Assembly (NCBI RefSeq): GCF_002902405.1
Contig: NZ_PPQS01000039.1
Coordinates: forward strand, 74,218 to 138,217
Source: Staphylococcus schweitzeri
Lineage (GTDB): Bacteria; Bacillota; Bacilli; Staphylococcales; Staphylococcaceae
Direction of reading: 5' to 3'
Length of the DNA: 64,000 nt
Shown here: one piece after another, positions 34,037-43,022 of the stretch
Numbering within the stretch: position 1 is the first letter of the stretch
Layout of the letters: every line of letters starts with the position of its first letter
Program-made: the position numbers and the translations under genes
Notes under the pieces: generated by a model
Seen by the model: only the letters and a program-made list of their open reading frames with translations
The model's database searches: none
Told to the model about the DNA's origin: nothing

Positions 34037-34068
34037 CTGACCAGTTGTTAAAATCATCTGGTTTTTTA
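34037..34068 (+). terminator. Weak terminator of the small membrane gene
   Basis: ACCAG ... CTGGT stem with a 12-nt loop followed by TTTTTATTTT. Confidence 0.45.
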
Positions 34069-34249
34069 TTTTGTTCTATCATACAAACACTACAGCCAGC
34101 CTAAACAATTCCATAACAATCTATACATTTTTCTATGATTACGCTAATAATAATTAAAAACCTATATCTCAGAAAAATTCTAATTTCATATATTTACTGG
34201 TAGCAAAGTCAACTTAACATTTCTAGAACTACCTTGCGATTTTTACCAA
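34069..34249. other. Intergenic DNA between small membrane gene and Fic terminator
   Basis: AT-rich, no open frame or motif recognised. Confidence 0.3.
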
Positions 34250-34285
34250 ACAAAAAAGTAGCACACGTAACATGTGCCACTCACT
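34250..34285 (-). terminator. Terminator repeat copy A, downstream of the Fic gene
   Basis: 36-bp element containing GTAGCACACG ... CATGTGCCAC, a 10-bp stem with G·U pairs. On the minus strand it is followed by TTTTTTG, so it terminates the Fic transcript. It matches the copy at 35735-35770 in 34 of 36 positions. Confidence 0.8.
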
Positions 34286-34370
34286 ATCATTTCTCTCCAT
34301 TTTTTTCACCTTACAAAGAAAATGTATAAAACATAATAGTATTGGTGAAAATAATTTCTGTATCTCAAAC

Positions 34371-35591
34371 TCATCTTAAAATCATATTTAAAAACTCGTC
34401 ACTAATCTCATAAATTGCTGGTCTATTTTTAACTTTAACTAAATACTGATTGTATTTTTTAATTGTGTTATTAATTTTAACTCTACCAACACCCAATACG
34501 TTTTCTATATCAATTAAAGATAATCTATTCCTTTTATTACCAAATAATTTATCCATTGATAAGAGATACAAAAATTTATAGTCAATCCTTTTATAATGAA
34601 TTTCCAAATAGCGTGTTAATTTTTCAGTCGCATCCATTTTAGGTATCAAATCATCAAGTATTCTATCTTGTCCCATTATTAATAAATCAAGCATAATTTC
34701 AATAAACCCTGTTAAATCACCACAATTCAAATAATTTGAAGCATTTATAAATGCTTTATAATATTTTGATTTATTTCTATTAATTGCATACGAAAATGTC
34801 AACGCAGTATAGTTATCATAATAGTCACTTAAAAGTTTTGTTATTATAAATCTTCCAACTCTACCATTACCATCATAAAACGGATGAATGTATTCAAACA
34901 AATAATGACTAGCCATAATTTTAAAAGGTTGGGGTGCATCAAAATATTTTAAAAACGTCAGCATTTCACCAATATATTCAATAATTTTAGTTTCAGGTAC
35001 TAAACCTACATGTATATATTTATTCGTCGATCCATCATGCACTCCAACAAAATTTTTACGGAATAAATCCCCATCTAACTTATCTTGTTCATTTATTTCT
35101 CTCGAAACTAATTTATCATATATTTCTCTAATGTCTCTAACACTAGAGATTCTTATTTTCTGACTAAGTTCAATTTCTTTATATTGGTCCACTAGTCCTC
35201 TAAACTTTAAAAAATCTGATGATTTATTATTTAGTGCATGTGCAATTTCTTTTTTTGTACTAAATACGTTTTCAATTTCATTAGTACTTTGTAACTCATC
35301 AATTAATAAATCGTTAAAATATTGTTCTCTAACTATATACGGTACAGAATTTAGTGCTCTATCGATTCTTCTACTATTTACAGAAATTAATTCTTGCTTT
35401 TTTGATAAGTTTTTAGTAACCATGAAAAACAAAGGATACTTCTTATTTACAACCTTTTTCCCATTTTCCATAGGCGTAATATTGATATTAGTATTGAATG
35501 AAGCTAAAGAATTAAACCTTTTGTAATACTCTTCTTTCATTTTGCTTTCATTGTATTCATGAAAAATACTTTTTAAAGTTCTATAGCTCAA
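34371..35591 (-). CDS. Fic-domain protein with N-terminal inhibitory motif
   Basis: About 406 residues. The Fic core motif HPFYDGNGRVGRFI (near residue 240) has the catalytic His and the complete DGNGR loop, so AMP- or NMP-transfer to a protein is likely. Near residue 113, TNEIEN matches the (S/T)xxxE(N/G) inhibitory helix on the N-terminal side (class II, self-inhibited). A C-terminal winged-helix segment (NRLSLIDIENVLGVGRVKI) suggests DNA binding. TTG at 35591 or 35597 follows GGGGGG. No separate antitoxin gene is next to it. It lies between two copies of the same terminator and looks like an accessory gene. Confidence 0.88.
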   Translation of the reverse strand: MSYRTLKSIFHEYNESKMKEEYYKRFNSLASFNTNINITPMENGKKVVNKKYPLFFMVTKNLSKKQELISVNSRRIDRALNSVPYIVREQYFNDLLIDELQSTNEIENVFSTKKEIAHALNNKSSDFLKFRGLVDQYKEIELSQKIRISSVRDIREIYDKLVSREINEQDKLDGDLFRKNFVGVHDGSTNKYIHVGLVPETKIIEYIGEMLTFLKYFDAPQPFKIMASHYLFEYIHPFYDGNGRVGRFIITKLLSDYYDNYTALTFSYAINRNKSKYYKAFINASNYLNCGDLTGFIEIMLDLLIMGQDRILDDLIPKMDATEKLTRYLEIHYKRIDYKFLYLLSMDKLFGNKRNRLSLIDIENVLGVGRVKINNTIKKYNQYLVKVKNRPAIYEISDEFLNMILR

Positions 35592-35734
35592 ATTCAATCC
35601 CCCCTACGTAAAAATGTATTTTTTGACATGAAAATCAATTTTCAATTTATTAGATAAATTTTATCACGTTTATTATCTAAAAACTATATAAACAATTAGC
35701 TTCTAAATTAACTCCAATATTTTATTTCCTCGCA

Positions 35735-35770
35735 ACAAAAAAGCAGCACACGAAACATGTGCCACTCACT
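35735..35770 (-). terminator. Terminator repeat copy B, downstream of the pxp operon
   Basis: Same 36-bp element as at 34250: GCAGCACACG ... CATGTGCCAC with AAAAAA on the plus strand. It terminates the minus-strand pxpB–NRAMP operon about 115 bp past its last stop. Confidence 0.8.
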
Positions 35771-35883
35771 TATTCAAAATAAATTCACTTGTACAGTTTA
35801 AAATATAATTTCAATAATCAAACATTATCGTAACCATTAAAATTAACTTCTTGAAAAGTTAAAACCCAAAACTATTAGTCATT

Positions 35884-37116
35884 CTAAAACAACTGGAGCA
35901 CTTCTTTGAATGAGAATATACCCGTCAATATTGTAACAAGTACTGCAACGATACCAAATACAAACATCCAATTTGGGTGCTTATAATCACCGACAATTGA
36001 TTTCTTTTTACTAGCAACTAAAATTGCTCCTAACGTAATAGGTAAAATCCATCCATTTATCGCGCCTGCTATAATTAATAGACTGATTGGTTTTCCAATT
36101 AATAAGAAAATCATTGTTGATATAACAATAAACACGATGACAATTAAATTACTTCTTTCATTAAGTGATTTATGAAGTGTTTTTAAAAATGTTGCACTAG
36201 TATATGCAGAGCCAATTACGGATGACATGGCTGCAGCAAATAACACAATACCAAATATGTTTTTGCCAATTGGACCGATTGCATGTTCAAACACTGATGC
36301 TGGTGGGTTGTCAGCACTTAACGTAACACCTGTTACAACAACACCTAAAACTGCTAAGAATAATAATGCTCTCATAACACCAGTTGTCAAAATACCAGCG
36401 ATTGCTGATTGATTTACAAAAGGTAAATATTGCTTACCTTTAATTCCTGAATCTAAAATACGATGTGCACCTGCAAACGTAATGTATCCACCTACAGTTC
36501 CACCAACCAAAGTAATAATTGGCAATACTAATTTCATTGGATGTTCTGGTACAAAGGTATGCACAAATGCATCACCATAAGGTGGATTAGAAACAAACAT
36601 TACATAAGCGACTACTAATATCATTACAATTCCTAGAATCATTGATACGATGTCCATAATCTTTTGTCCACTTTTACTAACAAAAATCAAAATTGCAAAT
36701 ACTGCAGTAATCGCTGCGCCCCATTTTACATCTAATCCAAAAATGGCATTTAAACCTAACCCAGCACCTGCAATATTACCAATGTTAAAAGCAAGTCCAC
36801 CAAAGGCGATTAAAATCGAAATTACAGTACCTAATCCTGGAATAACTTTATTTGAAATTTCTTGACCTCTTAAACCAGTCACTACTAAAATACGCCAAAT
36901 ATTAATTTGCGCACCTATATCAATAATGATTGATAATAAAATTGCAAATGCAAAACTAGCAAAAAATTGCGATGTAAACACAGCAGTTTGTGTTAAAAAT
37001 GCTGGACCAATGGCGGAAGTTGCCATTAAAAATACTGAACCTAATAATAATCTTTTATGAGTTTTAGTAAATTCAAAGTCAGTTCCATGCTGTTTATTTT
37101 TTAAATTTCTCCCCAT
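35884..37116 (-). CDS. NRAMP-related transporter without the metal motifs
   Basis: 410-residue polytopic membrane protein of the NRAMP/LeuT-fold superfamily, with about 11 helices. The helix-1 motif DPGN of true Mn/Fe transporters is replaced by IGPAFLTQ, and helix 6 has GGYITFAGAHRI instead of the MPH metal ligand motif. That argues against a divalent metal substrate. It is the last gene of the operon with pxpA, accC, accB, pxpC and pxpB. A similar transporter (ycsG) sits with pxpA in Bacillus, so uptake of 5-oxoproline or a related compound is a plausible inference. ATG after GGGGGC. Confidence 0.85.
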   Translation of the reverse strand: MGRNLKNKQHGTDFEFTKTHKRLLLGSVFLMATSAIGPAFLTQTAVFTSQFFASFAFAILLSIIIDIGAQINIWRILVVTGLRGQEISNKVIPGLGTVISILIAFGGLAFNIGNIAGAGLGLNAIFGLDVKWGAAITAVFAILIFVSKSGQKIMDIVSMILGIVMILVVAYVMFVSNPPYGDAFVHTFVPEHPMKLVLPIITLVGGTVGGYITFAGAHRILDSGIKGKQYLPFVNQSAIAGILTTGVMRALLFLAVLGVVVTGVTLSADNPPASVFEHAIGPIGKNIFGIVLFAAAMSSVIGSAYTSATFLKTLHKSLNERSNLIVIVFIVISTMIFLLIGKPISLLIIAGAINGWILPITLGAILVASKKKSIVGDYKHPNWMFVFGIVAVLVTILTGIFSFKEVLQLF

Positions 37117-37127
37117 GTTTAAGCCCC

Positions 37128-37880
37128 CTATAAGGATTGAATATCAATGCCTTCTTTCGTTAATACTTTTCTTATTTTTGCTACAAAATCTATAGCATGA
37201 GCACCATCACCATGCACACAAATTGTATCTGCTTGTAACGTTATTTCTTTTTTATTTTTCGAAATGACTTTATTTTCTTTGACCATTTTCAAAACTTGAT
37301 TTAATGCTTCTTCAGTATCAGTGATAACCGCATCACTTTCTCTCCTACTAACTAACTGTCCATTATCCTCATATCGTCTATCAGCAAAAACTTCAGATGC
37401 AGTAATGAGGCCAACATTTTTTGCTTCAGAAATTAAAAATGAATTTGCCAAGCCAACTAAGACTAATGAGGAATCAAAGTCATACACAGCTTGCGCAATC
37501 ACTCTTGCAATCGCTTTATCTTTCGCTCCCATCTGATATAAAGCCCCATGTGGCTTTACGTGACTGATTCTAACTTGATAAATTTGACAAAATCCTTGTA
37601 ATGCACCTAATTGGTAAATCATCAGATTATAAATTTCATCTAAAGATATATCCATATTTCGTCTACCAAACCCCTTTAGATCGGGTAGGCCTGGATGTGC
37701 GCCTATAGCAACGTTATGTTCTTTAGCTAGCTTAACAGTTTCATTCATTACATTTTCATCACCTGCATGAAAACCACAAGCAATATTTGCACTTGTAATT
37801 AATGGAATAATTTGATGATCACCGCCAAAGGAATAATTTCCATATGCTTCTCCTAAATCACAATTCAAATCGACTCGCAT
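37128..37880 (-). CDS. pxpA: 5-oxoprolinase subunit PxpA (LamB/YcsF family)
   Basis: 250 residues. Family motifs: [13 protein letters not shown] at residues 4-16, [12 protein letters not shown] near 32-43, [15 protein letters not shown] near 60-74, [10 protein letters not shown] near 104-113, and CVHGDGAHA near the C-terminus. PxpA cooperates with PxpB and PxpC to open the lactam ring of 5-oxoproline to glutamate with ATP. All three subunits are in this operon. The start overlaps the accC stop. Confidence 0.95.
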   Translation of the reverse strand: MRVDLNCDLGEAYGNYSFGGDHQIIPLITSANIACGFHAGDENVMNETVKLAKEHNVAIGAHPGLPDLKGFGRRNMDISLDEIYNLMIYQLGALQGFCQIYQVRISHVKPHGALYQMGAKDKAIARVIAQAVYDFDSSLVLVGLANSFLISEAKNVGLITASEVFADRRYEDNGQLVSRRESDAVITDTEEALNQVLKMVKENKVISKNKKEITLQADTICVHGDGAHAIDFVAKIRKVLTKEGIDIQSL

Positions 37881-39241
37881 TATAATTCCACCCCTTTTAC
37901 TATTTGGTGCTTTTCTAAAAATTTAATATCAACATCTTTCGCATCACCATCGCAATAAGCTGGATAATTTAATACCGCATATAAAAAATCTGCTGTTGTT
38001 GAAAAACCTTCAATAACCATTTCATCTAATGTAACTTTTAATTTTTCAATTGCAGCAGCTCTATCACGCGATTTTACGATAACTTTTGCAACTAAGGAAT
38101 CATAGTATGGCGATACTTGGTAACCGTGATATAACAAAGAGTCAATACGTACATTAAAACCTTGAGGTAAATGTAAACCGGTTACTTTACCTGGCGTTGG
38201 CATAAATTTCTTTTCTGGATTTTCAGCATTAATTCTCGCTTCTATAACATGACCATTAAATCTAATGTCTTCTTGTGTAAAAGGTAGTCGGTCGTGCTCA
38301 AGTAAAAATAGTTGAGCTGCAACTAAATCCCTTTCTGCCCTCATTTCAGTAACTGTATGTTCTACTTGAATTCGCGCATTCATTTCAATAAAGTAATGCG
38401 CATCTTCTGTTACTAAAAATTCTATCGTACCAGCACTTCTATAATCAGCAGCACGCGCTACCTTTACTGCATCATTACAAATTTGTTGTCGTCGCTCTTC
38501 TGAAAGTGTCGCGCAAGGTGATTCTTCTATCAATTTTTGATTTTTACGTTGTACTGAACAATCACGCTCACCTAAGTGCACATAATTATCTTTACCATCA
38601 CCCATAATTTGCACTTCTACATGCTTTGCCACAGGAATAAAAGCTTCTACATATACACGATCATCATCAAAGTATTTTTGTCCTTCACTTTTAGCTTCTT
38701 TAAAAGCTTTATCAAGATCTTCGGCACGTTTAACAATGCGAATGCCTTTACCACCGCCACCACTTGCGGCCTTAATTACAACCGGATATCCGATATCTTT
38801 TGCAAGAGATTCTATTTCAGAAACTTCATTGATAGCATCATTAGAACCTGGAATAACTGGAACACCAGCTTGATGTACTGTTTGCCTAGCTGTTATTTTA
38901 TCTCCCATCATTTGCATTGTTTCCTTAGTAGGACCTATAAACAAAATGTTATGTTCTTCAACAGCTTGAGCAAATTTTGTTGATTCTGATAAGAATCCAT
39001 ATCCTGGATGAATTGCATTTGCACCTGTTGTTTCTGCAGCTGCAATTATACGGTCTATGTTTAGATAACTGTCTAAAGCATTGGCTTCACCAATACATAT
39101 AGCCTGATCTGCTAAATGAACATGTAAACTTTGTTCATCACCTTTCGCATACACAGCAACAGTATCTATTCCCATTTCTCTGCAAGCACGTATAATTCTT
39201 ACAGCGATTTCACCCCTGTTTGCAATTAAACAACGAAGCAT
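37880..39241 (-). CDS. accC: Biotin carboxylase subunit in the pxp operon
   Basis: 453-residue ATP-grasp biotin carboxylase. [14 protein letters not shown] near residues 158-171 binds [13 protein letters not shown] near 208, [16 protein letters not shown] near 226-241, and [14 protein letters not shown] near 286-299 contains the catalytic residues. It carboxylates biotin on a carrier protein with bicarbonate and ATP. No acetyl-CoA carboxyltransferase genes are adjacent; the partners are pxpB and pxpC. It is therefore probably a paralogue specific for this operon rather than the fatty-acid synthesis enzyme. Confidence 0.93.
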   Translation of the reverse strand: MLRCLIANRGEIAVRIIRACREMGIDTVAVYAKGDEQSLHVHLADQAICIGEANALDSYLNIDRIIAAAETTGANAIHPGYGFLSESTKFAQAVEEHNILFIGPTKETMQMMGDKITARQTVHQAGVPVIPGSNDAINEVSEIESLAKDIGYPVVIKAASGGGGKGIRIVKRAEDLDKAFKEAKSEGQKYFDDDRVYVEAFIPVAKHVEVQIMGDGKDNYVHLGERDCSVQRKNQKLIEESPCATLSEERRQQICNDAVKVARAADYRSAGTIEFLVTEDAHYFIEMNARIQVEHTVTEMRAERDLVAAQLFLLEHDRLPFTQEDIRFNGHVIEARINAENPEKKFMPTPGKVTGLHLPQGFNVRIDSLLYHGYQVSPYYDSLVAKVIVKSRDRAAAIEKLKVTLDEMVIEGFSTTADFLYAVLNYPAYCDGDAKDVDIKFLEKHQIVKGVEL

Positions 39242-39254
39242 TTGTTTTCCCCCT

Positions 39255-39704
39255 TTACTTTATACGCACTAAAACTTGATCATATTCAACATTTGTTCCA
39301 TGATCAGTTACTATCTCTATAATTTTTCCAGAAATATCGGATGTTACTTCATTTAATACTTTCATTGCTTCAATGTATCCAATAACATCGCCTTTATTTA
39401 CTGTATCCCCAACTTTAATCTTTGGTTCAGTAAGTTCTTTACTATCTTGTAAGAAAAATGTACCTACCATTGGCGATTTTATTTCTTTACCTTGATCTGT
39501 ATGTGTGTCACTCTTACTCTCATTTTTATCGGCCGCTACTGTTCCATTTTCATTGTCTCGATTATGGTAATTGCTATAAACTGATGTAGGTTGGTCTTCT
39601 GTAAAATCAATTTCAATTTCATCATCAAAGTTTTTATATTTAAATCTTTTTACATCATAATCCTTCACTAACTTTATAATTTGTTCGATTTTTTCAATAT
39701 CCAT
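39255..39704 (-). CDS. accB: Biotin carboxyl carrier protein in the pxp operon
   Basis: 149 residues: a short N-terminal helix (1-28), a hydrophilic linker (35-75), and a biotinyl domain starting at KSPMVGTFFLQ. The biotinylation site EAMKVLNEV is near residues 111-119 with Lys in the canonical AMK position. The protein carries carboxybiotin from the adjacent biotin carboxylase to a carboxyltransferase. Starts 4 bp after pxpC. Confidence 0.94.
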   Translation of the reverse strand: MDIEKIEQIIKLVKDYDVKRFKYKNFDDEIEIDFTEDQPTSVYSNYHNRDNENGTVAADKNESKSDTHTDQGKEIKSPMVGTFFLQDSKELTEPKIKVGDTVNKGDVIGYIEAMKVLNEVTSDISGKIIEIVTDHGTNVEYDQVLVRIK

Positions 39705-39708
39705 TTTA

Positions 39709-40710
39709 TTAGTCCCCTTTTACTAATGTTGCTAATTTTTTTGAAGTTTGACGCATGTTTAAGGTATCAAAGACTGGTGACACTTGATTTTCCTTTAAAA
39801 TTTCATTAAATATAGACATTTGTTCTCGATTCTTTTTTTCTGCCTCATGAAAAGAAATCCATTTAAACTGTACCTGGTCTTTCGGTTTCATCTGTGCCAA
39901 TTTTCCTAAGTCAAACTTGCATACAGTTGCAATTTTAGTGTATCCACCAATTGTTTGTTTATCATTCAACAAAATAATCGGCTGTCCATCATTAGGTACT
40001 TGAATGCTTCCTAAAGCAACTGGTTCAGAAATAATATCTGCATGGTTAATTGGTGCAACATTTTCACCTTCCAAGCGATAACCCATACGATCTGATTGTT
40101 CCGTTATTGTGTATGGAAGATTTACCAGTTTTTTTATAGCTTCTTCTGAAAAAGACTCAATTTGTGGTCCTTCAAGTATGTGTATAATATTATTTTCTGG
40201 AAGTAAATTTAAGTTAATACATTTACCAATGTTTTCTTTAAAATGTTGGTTCATATTTATTGCAATTAAATCATTCGAAAGCAAACTTCTACCATTATAT
40301 CCACCTATACCACTTCGAGTATGTGTCGCATAACTCTCAGCAATTAAAGGAACATTAATTGGCTTACCAAATGTGATATATCCACGCGCCCCTTCTGTGA
40401 TTTGACCAATTTTTAAAATATCTCCTTTATTTACAAATACGACTGTGTACATTGGAACCGACTCATAATTAAGTGTCGCATTTACAGTACCACCAGTAAG
40501 TACAATTGTATTTTGCGTATTAAATTGAATTGTCGGTCCAATTACGGTATATTCAATCGCAGGCCCATCGTTCCCAATTAAAGACTGTGCAACTTTAAAA
40601 CTAAGCTGATCCATAGCGCCTGCACCAGAAAATCCTATATGTTCAAAACCTCTTCGACCTTTATCTTGTATCGTAGAAAATAAACCAGGTTGTAATATTT
40701 TAATAGTCAT
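39709..40710 (-). CDS. pxpC: 5-oxoprolinase subunit PxpC (AHS2/KipA family)
   Basis: 333-residue AHS2-domain protein. Visible motifs: LQPGLFSTIQDKGRRGFEHIG at the N-terminus, GAMDQLSF, IEYTVIGPT near 58, TEQSDRMGYRLEG near 200 and GGYTKIATVC near 254. It pairs with PxpB. The same fold makes part of the carboxyltransferase domain of urea carboxylase. Its ATG overlaps the end of pxpB by 11 bp, so the two are made together. Confidence 0.95.
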   Translation of the reverse strand: MTIKILQPGLFSTIQDKGRRGFEHIGFSGAGAMDQLSFKVAQSLIGNDGPAIEYTVIGPTIQFNTQNTIVLTGGTVNATLNYESVPMYTVVFVNKGDILKIGQITEGARGYITFGKPINVPLIAESYATHTRSGIGGYNGRSLLSNDLIAINMNQHFKENIGKCINLNLLPENNIIHILEGPQIESFSEEAIKKLVNLPYTITEQSDRMGYRLEGENVAPINHADIISEPVALGSIQVPNDGQPIILLNDKQTIGGYTKIATVCKFDLGKLAQMKPKDQVQFKWISFHEAEKKNREQMSIFNEILKENQVSPVFDTLNMRQTSKKLATLVKGD

Positions 40711-41434
40711 TTTCTGTCACCACCAAATCAGCAAAGTTAAACTTATCTTCCAAAATATCTTTTTCTATTTGTTTATATTCATTTTCATCTATTTCATAAA
40801 ACTGAATCCAATCACCAGCTTCATATAAAGTCATTGGATTACGTTTACTACTAAAAACTGTAATAGGCGTTCGTCCAATAATTTGCCAACCTCCTGGGGA
40901 ATCAAGTGGGTACAAACCGGTTTGATTGTTCGCAATACCTACAGAGCCAGCTTTTATTTTTAGCCTAGGCTCATTACGTCTAGGTGTATGAAGAGATTCA
41001 TCTAAACCGCCTAAATAAGGGAATCCAGGCATAAAGCCCAGCATATATATTAAATAGGGTTTATCTGTATGTTTTTCAATAACCTGTTTAGTTGAAATTT
41101 GATTATACTCTGCAACTTCTTCAATATCTGGACCAAATTCCCCACCATATCGAACAGGTATTTTAATAATACGTTTATGCTGCTTCACATCAATGATATT
41201 TTTATCGTCGAATTTTGTAAGTTCTAAATTTTCAATTAATTTAGAAGCTGAAATAGCTTGATCATCAAAATATATTAGAATGGCACGATATGATGGTACA
41301 ATATCTTGAACCGCTGAAATATTCTTTTCACTTATCCAACGCATCATTGACATAACATTTTGATAAGTTACTTCAGTTATTTCATTTTCAAAATAAATCA
41401 TGATTGTTTGCTCGTTAATAAATCTTATATCCAC
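40700..41434 (-). CDS. pxpB: 5-oxoprolinase subunit PxpB (AHS1/KipI family)
   Basis: 244 residues. AHS1 domain with YLIYMLGFMPGFPYLGGLD near 130-148, the basic TPRRNEPRLKI near 151-161, and GSVGIANNQTGLYPLDSPGG near 164-183, ending in WQIIGRTP. GTG start at 41434 with AGGGGGAT upstream gives DIRFINEQTI; a longer TTG start overlaps the ribosome-binding site. First gene of the six-gene pxp/acc/NRAMP operon. Confidence 0.93.
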   Translation of the reverse strand: MDIRFINEQTIMIYFENEITEVTYQNVMSMMRWISEKNISAVQDIVPSYRAILIYFDDQAISASKLIENLELTKFDDKNIIDVKQHKRIIKIPVRYGGEFGPDIEEVAEYNQISTKQVIEKHTDKPYLIYMLGFMPGFPYLGGLDESLHTPRRNEPRLKIKAGSVGIANNQTGLYPLDSPGGWQIIGRTPITVFSSKRNPMTLYEAGDWIQFYEIDENEYKQIEKDILEDKFNFADLVVTENDY

Positions 41435-41551
41435 ATTAAATCCCCCTTTGTATTGCAACAGAACACTATTGAATACCTTTTCATTGTATCATTGTGATAC
41501 CCGAGTTGTTTAATAAGTAATTATAATCGTATACAATAACAAATGATGATC

Positions 41552-41710
41552 GAGGTCGGGACAAAAGCATTTAGGATTTGAGCAGAACAGAACGATGAGC
41601 AAAATTGTTTTCCAAATTTTGTCGAATCGTGAGAGTTTCTGTCGAAAATCCTGCTTTTAGGACGCCGTTAATCGGTTTCCCAGAGCACAATGACTTTATG
41701 TCTCAATCTC
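41552..41710. repeat. 159-bp interspersed repeat, copy 1
   Basis: Begins GAGGTCGGGACAAAAG and ends TTTATGTCTCAATCTC, so the outer ends are imperfect inverted repeats. Inside are further palindromes such as GAGCAAAATTG / CAAATTTTGTC. It differs by about 13 bases from the copy at 57210-57368 and has the same length. No open frame is present. It lies in the 460-bp gap between pxpB and greA. Confidence 0.85.
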
Positions 41711-41828
41711 ATCATTTTCTTTCAAAGAATTAAAATTAAGTAGTGACCATAAACTATCTCTTCTTCAAATCATTAACCAGTGGAGTATGCAACTTTGTCA
41801 TAAGCCATTGCAAGAAATTCAGCATAAT

Positions 41829-41877
41829 AAAAAAGACTACGACCAACGCATGTTTAACATACATCGACCATAGTCTA
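41829..41877 (-). terminator. Terminator of greA
   Basis: AGACTA / TAGTCT extended by a long G·U-rich stem to about 19 bp, loop TTAAA, then TTTTTTATT on the minus strand. Confidence 0.82.
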
Positions 41878-41894
41878 AATAGATTTATTATTAA

Positions 41895-42371
41895 TTATTG
41901 AATTTTAACAATTTTAACATTTATTTCTCCACCATTTGGTAAAGGTACACGAACTTCATCATCTAACCCTTTACCAATTAAAGCTTTAGCCATTGGTGAT
42001 TCGTTAGAAATTTTGCCATTAAAAGCATCAGATTCTGCTGAACCTACAATTTGATAACTTTCTTCTTCATCACCTGGTAGCTCAACAAATGTTACAGTTT
42101 TACCAATTTGAACAACATTGTTATCGCCAGTATCTTCAATGATTAATGCATTTCTTAACATATGTTCAATACGTTGAATATCTTGTTCTATAAACCCTTG
42201 TTCATCTTTTGCTGCATCATACTCTGAGTTCTCTGATAAATCACCGAATGAACGTGCTACTTTAATTTTTTCTACTACTTCTGGACGTTTTACCGTTTTT
42301 AATTCTTCTAATTCACGTTCTAGTTTTTCATAACCCTCTTGAGTCATTGGATATTGCTTTTGATTTTCCAT
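41895..42371 (-). CDS. greA: Transcription elongation factor GreA
   Basis: 158 residues. GreA rescues backtracked RNA polymerase by stimulating transcript cleavage. The N-terminal coiled coil ([21 protein letters not shown], then [20 protein letters not shown] with the acidic tip, residues 12-65) and the C-terminal FKBP-like domain ([19 protein letters not shown]) are complete. Follows udk by 27 bp and ends in a strong terminator. Confidence 0.98.
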   Translation of the reverse strand: MENQKQYPMTQEGYEKLERELEELKTVKRPEVVEKIKVARSFGDLSENSEYDAAKDEQGFIEQDIQRIEHMLRNALIIEDTGDNNVVQIGKTVTFVELPGDEEESYQIVGSAESDAFNGKISNESPMAKALIGKGLDDEVRVPLPNGGEINVKIVKIQ

Positions 42372-42398
42372 AATGTCATCTTCCTTTACTGAGTTATA

Positions 42399-43022
42399 CT
42401 ATTGTTTACTAACTAAAGATTGAATTTTCGTTGTCATGATATCTATTGCAACTTTATTACTACCACCTTCAGGAATAATTATATCAGCATATTTCTTCGT
42501 TGGTTCAATAAATTGGTCATGCATAGGTCTAACAACGCTTAAATATTGATTGATTACAGAATCCATTGAACGGCCGCGTTCCTTAGTATCTCGTGTTAAA
42601 CGACGTAGTATTCTTAAATCAGCATCTGTATCAACATATATTTTAACATCCATCATATCACGTAATACCTTATTTTCTAAAGCAAAAATACCTTCTACGA
42701 TGATAACATCTTTAGGTTTAAAATCAATGGTAATGTCACTTCTTGTATGGCTAGCATAATCATATGTAGGTACTTCTACTGCTTTGCCATTTTTTAAATC
42801 TTTAAGATTTTCGATTAATAAATCGTTATCAAACGCAAACGGATGGTCATAATTGGTTTCTAGTCGCTCTTCGAAAGTCAAGTGCGTTTGGTCTTTATAA
42901 TAGTAATCTTGTGCTAACAATGCAACACTATGCCCTTCTAGATTTTTCATAATTTCATTTGTTACAGTTGTTTTACCTGAGCCTGATCCACCAGCTATAC
43001 CAATGATTGTAGTAGCCTTCAT
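42399..43022 (-). CDS. udk: Uridine kinase
   Basis: 207-residue salvage enzyme phosphorylating uridine and cytidine with ATP or GTP. Walker [14 protein letters not shown] near residues 8-20, [10 protein letters not shown] near 40-49, YDHPFAFD near 58-65, IIVEGIFAL near 107-115 and [13 protein letters not shown] near 138-150. Start codon overlaps the trhP2 stop. Confidence 0.97.
   Translation of the reverse strand: MKATTIIGIAGGSGSGKTTVTNEIMKNLEGHSVALLAQDYYYKDQTHLTFEERLETNYDHPFAFDNDLLIENLKDLKNGKAVEVPTYDYASHTRSDITIDFKPKDVIIVEGIFALENKVLRDMMDVKIYVDTDADLRILRRLTRDTKERGRSMDSVINQYLSVVRPMHDQFIEPTKKYADIIIPEGGSNKVAIDIMTTKIQSLVSKQ

Noticed and set aside
33735-34082. 115-codon minus-strand frame opposite the small membrane gene
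   Set aside because: No good ribosome-binding site; the plus-strand gene has a clear start and a terminator. Cannot be fully excluded.
34371-35591. Fic gene as the toxin of a toxin–antitoxin pair
   Set aside because: The inhibitory motif is inside the protein itself and no small partner gene is adjacent.
35884-37116. MntH-type manganese transporter
   Set aside because: The DPGN and MPH motifs that bind metal are absent.
38576-38983. 135-codon open frame on the plus strand opposite accC
   Set aside because: Antisense shadow of a strongly conserved enzyme; composition is Phe/Ile/His-rich and unlike a protein.
37880-39704. Main fatty-acid-synthesis acetyl-CoA carboxylase AccB/AccC
   Set aside because: The operon context (pxpA, pxpB, pxpC) points to a dedicated paralogue; the housekeeping pair is expected elsewhere.
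41552-41710. Insertion sequence or integrase remnant
   Set aside because: The repeat contains no open frame and no transposase similarity, and target-site duplications were not evident.
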